The notes beneath the pieces are model-generated. The model was not told the origin of the DNA. It ran no database searches and saw only the letters and a list, made by a program, of their open reading frames with translations. Shown here piece after piece: positions 63,045-64,000 of a stretch of DNA of 64,000 nucleotides. This DNA is from Pedobacter sp. L105 (GTDB lineage Bacteria; Bacteroidota; Bacteroidia; Sphingobacteriales; Sphingobacteriaceae), in assembly GCF_009765875.1 (NCBI RefSeq), contig NZ_LMUP01000004.1, forward strand, positions 1,341,080 through 1,405,079. Direction: 5' to 3'. Within the stretch, counting starts at the first letter, position 1, and every line of letters begins with the position of its first letter. The position numbers and the translations under genes were made by a program.

Positions 63045-64000
63045 CTACAAGTGGTGATTCAAACTCTCTTGTAAAAGAGGGTGATTCTTTGCAATTAATG
63101 GTTTCTTACTTAATGCAGTCAAAACTGTAAAGGTAAACAAGCCTACAAAACCAATAGCTGTTCCTATTTCAATTATTCCAAATCCATTTGATCCGTCTTT
63201 TACAGTTCCTGGCATAATCATCTGGTAGTAATCTACCCAGTGACCACAAAGAACGATTAAAGATACACCCAGCAGGATATTTTCTTGTCTCTTATTATCA
63301 CGGTCCATCAGTAAAAGAACAGGCGATAAGAAGTTCATCAACAGGTTCAGGAAGAACCATAACTTGTAGAATTCAAATCTTCTGTAAAAATACACAGTTT
63401 CTTCCGGCATGTTTGCATAATAGATCAACATAAATTGAGCAAACCATACATAAGTCCAGAAAATTGAGAATCCGAAGATAAACTGACCTAAATTGTGTAA
63501 GTGGCTATTGTTAACCCATTGCATATAACCAGCTTTTCTTAAAAGAATGATGATTACTGCCATAGTAGCTAAACTACTTACCCACATTGCTGCGAAATTG
63601 TACCAGCCAAACATCGTAGAGAACCAGTGTGCCTCTAATGACATGATGGTATCAAAAGCAAAGATTGGTGTAGTAAATCCGTAGATCACTAAAAATATAC
63701 AAGAGAATTTAAAACTCTTGTTATAAGAATTTAAGCCGCCTTCTAAATCTTCATTGTTAGATAACTTTGAAAGTAACAACGAGAAGATACAGTAAACACC
63801 TAAGAAGACAACCTGACGTCCCATAAAGAAAGGAACATTTAAGAAAGCAGACTTGCCATCTATCAGTTTATCATAATTAGGACTGTTTGGATCTGTAATC
63901 CCATCGGCGTGCCAGTGGTGATACAAATTATGTGTGGCTAAGCCTGAAGCGATGACAACGATCAATATGACAACCGCTATCGGCAATGTTTTTGCCATAG
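63045..64000 (-). CDS. actF: Alternative complex III subunit ActF (5' part cut by window edge)
   Basis: A membrane subunit of the quinol:cytochrome c oxidoreductase ACIII. The frame is open to the window edge, giving at least 317 residues and about eight helices; family members are longer, so the Met at 63998 is probably internal. Typical segments are PFFMGRQVVFLGVY, FDTIMSLEAHWFSTMFGWY, SIFWTYVWFAQFMLIYYANMPEE and GHWVDYYQMIMPG. Its place just upstream of ctaC matches the ACIII-oxidase order in Bacteroidota. Confidence 0.9.
   Translation of the reverse strand, partial: MAKTLPIAVVILIVVIASGLATHNLYHHWHADGITDPNSPNYDKLIDGKSAFLNVPFFMGRQVVFLGVYCIFSLLLSKLSNNEDLEGGLNSYNKSFKFSCIFLVIYGFTTPIFAFDTIMSLEAHWFSTMFGWYNFAAMWVSSLATMAVIIILLRKAGYMQWVNNSHLHNLGQFIFGFSIFWTYVWFAQFMLIYYANMPEETVYFYRRFEFYKLWFFLNLLMNFLSPVLLLMDRDNKRQENILLGVSLIVLCGHWVDYYQMIMPGTVKDGSNGFGIIEIGTAIGFVGLFTFTVLTALSKKPLIAKNHPLLQESLNHHL

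Overview
The window is a chromosomal segment of a Bacteroidota bacterium, most likely a member of the Sphingobacteriaceae close to Pedobacter. The evidence is a complete gldK-gldL-gldM-gldN set, a PorW/SprE-like lipoprotein, an ECF sigma/FecR/SusC/SusD locus, a split atp operon without atpD and atpC, an alternative complex III (ActF) gene beside cytochrome oxidase, and several promoter candidates of the Bacteroidota type (TTG or TTTG, then TAnnTTTG). I see no tRNA, rRNA, insertion sequence, CRISPR array or prophage. Genus and family are inferred, not computed.

Layout. 1-5565 (- strand): atpZ-like gene, small membrane protein, then atpB, E, F, H, A and the first part of atpG, which runs off the left edge. 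5670-12475 (+): PorW/SprE-like lipoprotein, a class A penicillin-binding protein and uvrC. 12526-19804 (-): gldN, M, L, K (type IX secretion/gliding motor), hemD, a DUF4271 membrane protein and a histidine phosphatase-like protein. 19995-35794 (+): the accessory block, with ECF sigma factor, FecR, SusC, SusD, a GldA-like ABC ATPase, a GldF-GldG-like fused permease, two tandem MutS-like ATPases and an M16 peptidase. 36094-44822 (+): hemW, an SDR, a fasciclin protein, two tandem JmjC-like cupins, a VWA/AAA+ pair and a metallophosphoesterase. 44867-49130 (-): response regulator and sensor kinase downstream of an S9-fold lipoprotein that lacks its nucleophile. 49288-51973 (+): TPR protein, DUF4286 and rfbC. 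51974-52399: a highly structured intergenic region. 52400-54570 (-): OmpA lipoprotein, DUF2461, DUF983 and a small CxxC membrane protein. 54684-64000 (-): the respiratory block, actF (cut by the right edge), ctaC, ctaD, ctaA, ctaB, two subunit III genes, subunit IV, a SCO-like protein and DUF420.

How the genes fit together. The two ends hold oxidative phosphorylation: ACIII/aa3-type oxidase with its heme A and assembly factors, and the proton-driven ATP synthase. The PorW and GldKLMN genes encode parts of the type IX secretion and gliding machine. The 19995-35794 block looks like a nutrient- or peptide-responsive system: a TonB-dependent SusCD pair signalling through FecR to the sigma factor, followed by an ABC exporter, a pair of MutS-like ATPases without mismatch-recognition domains, and a secreted M16 peptidase. 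I know of no characterised function for that combination, and it is my main candidate for an undescribed system. Other points for a second look are the SCO-like protein with no cysteine, the catalytically dead S9-type lipoprotein in a kinase operon, the EF-hand-like loop in DUF420, and degenerate 52-bp tandem repeats next to a 26-bp perfect inverted repeat downstream of rfbC.
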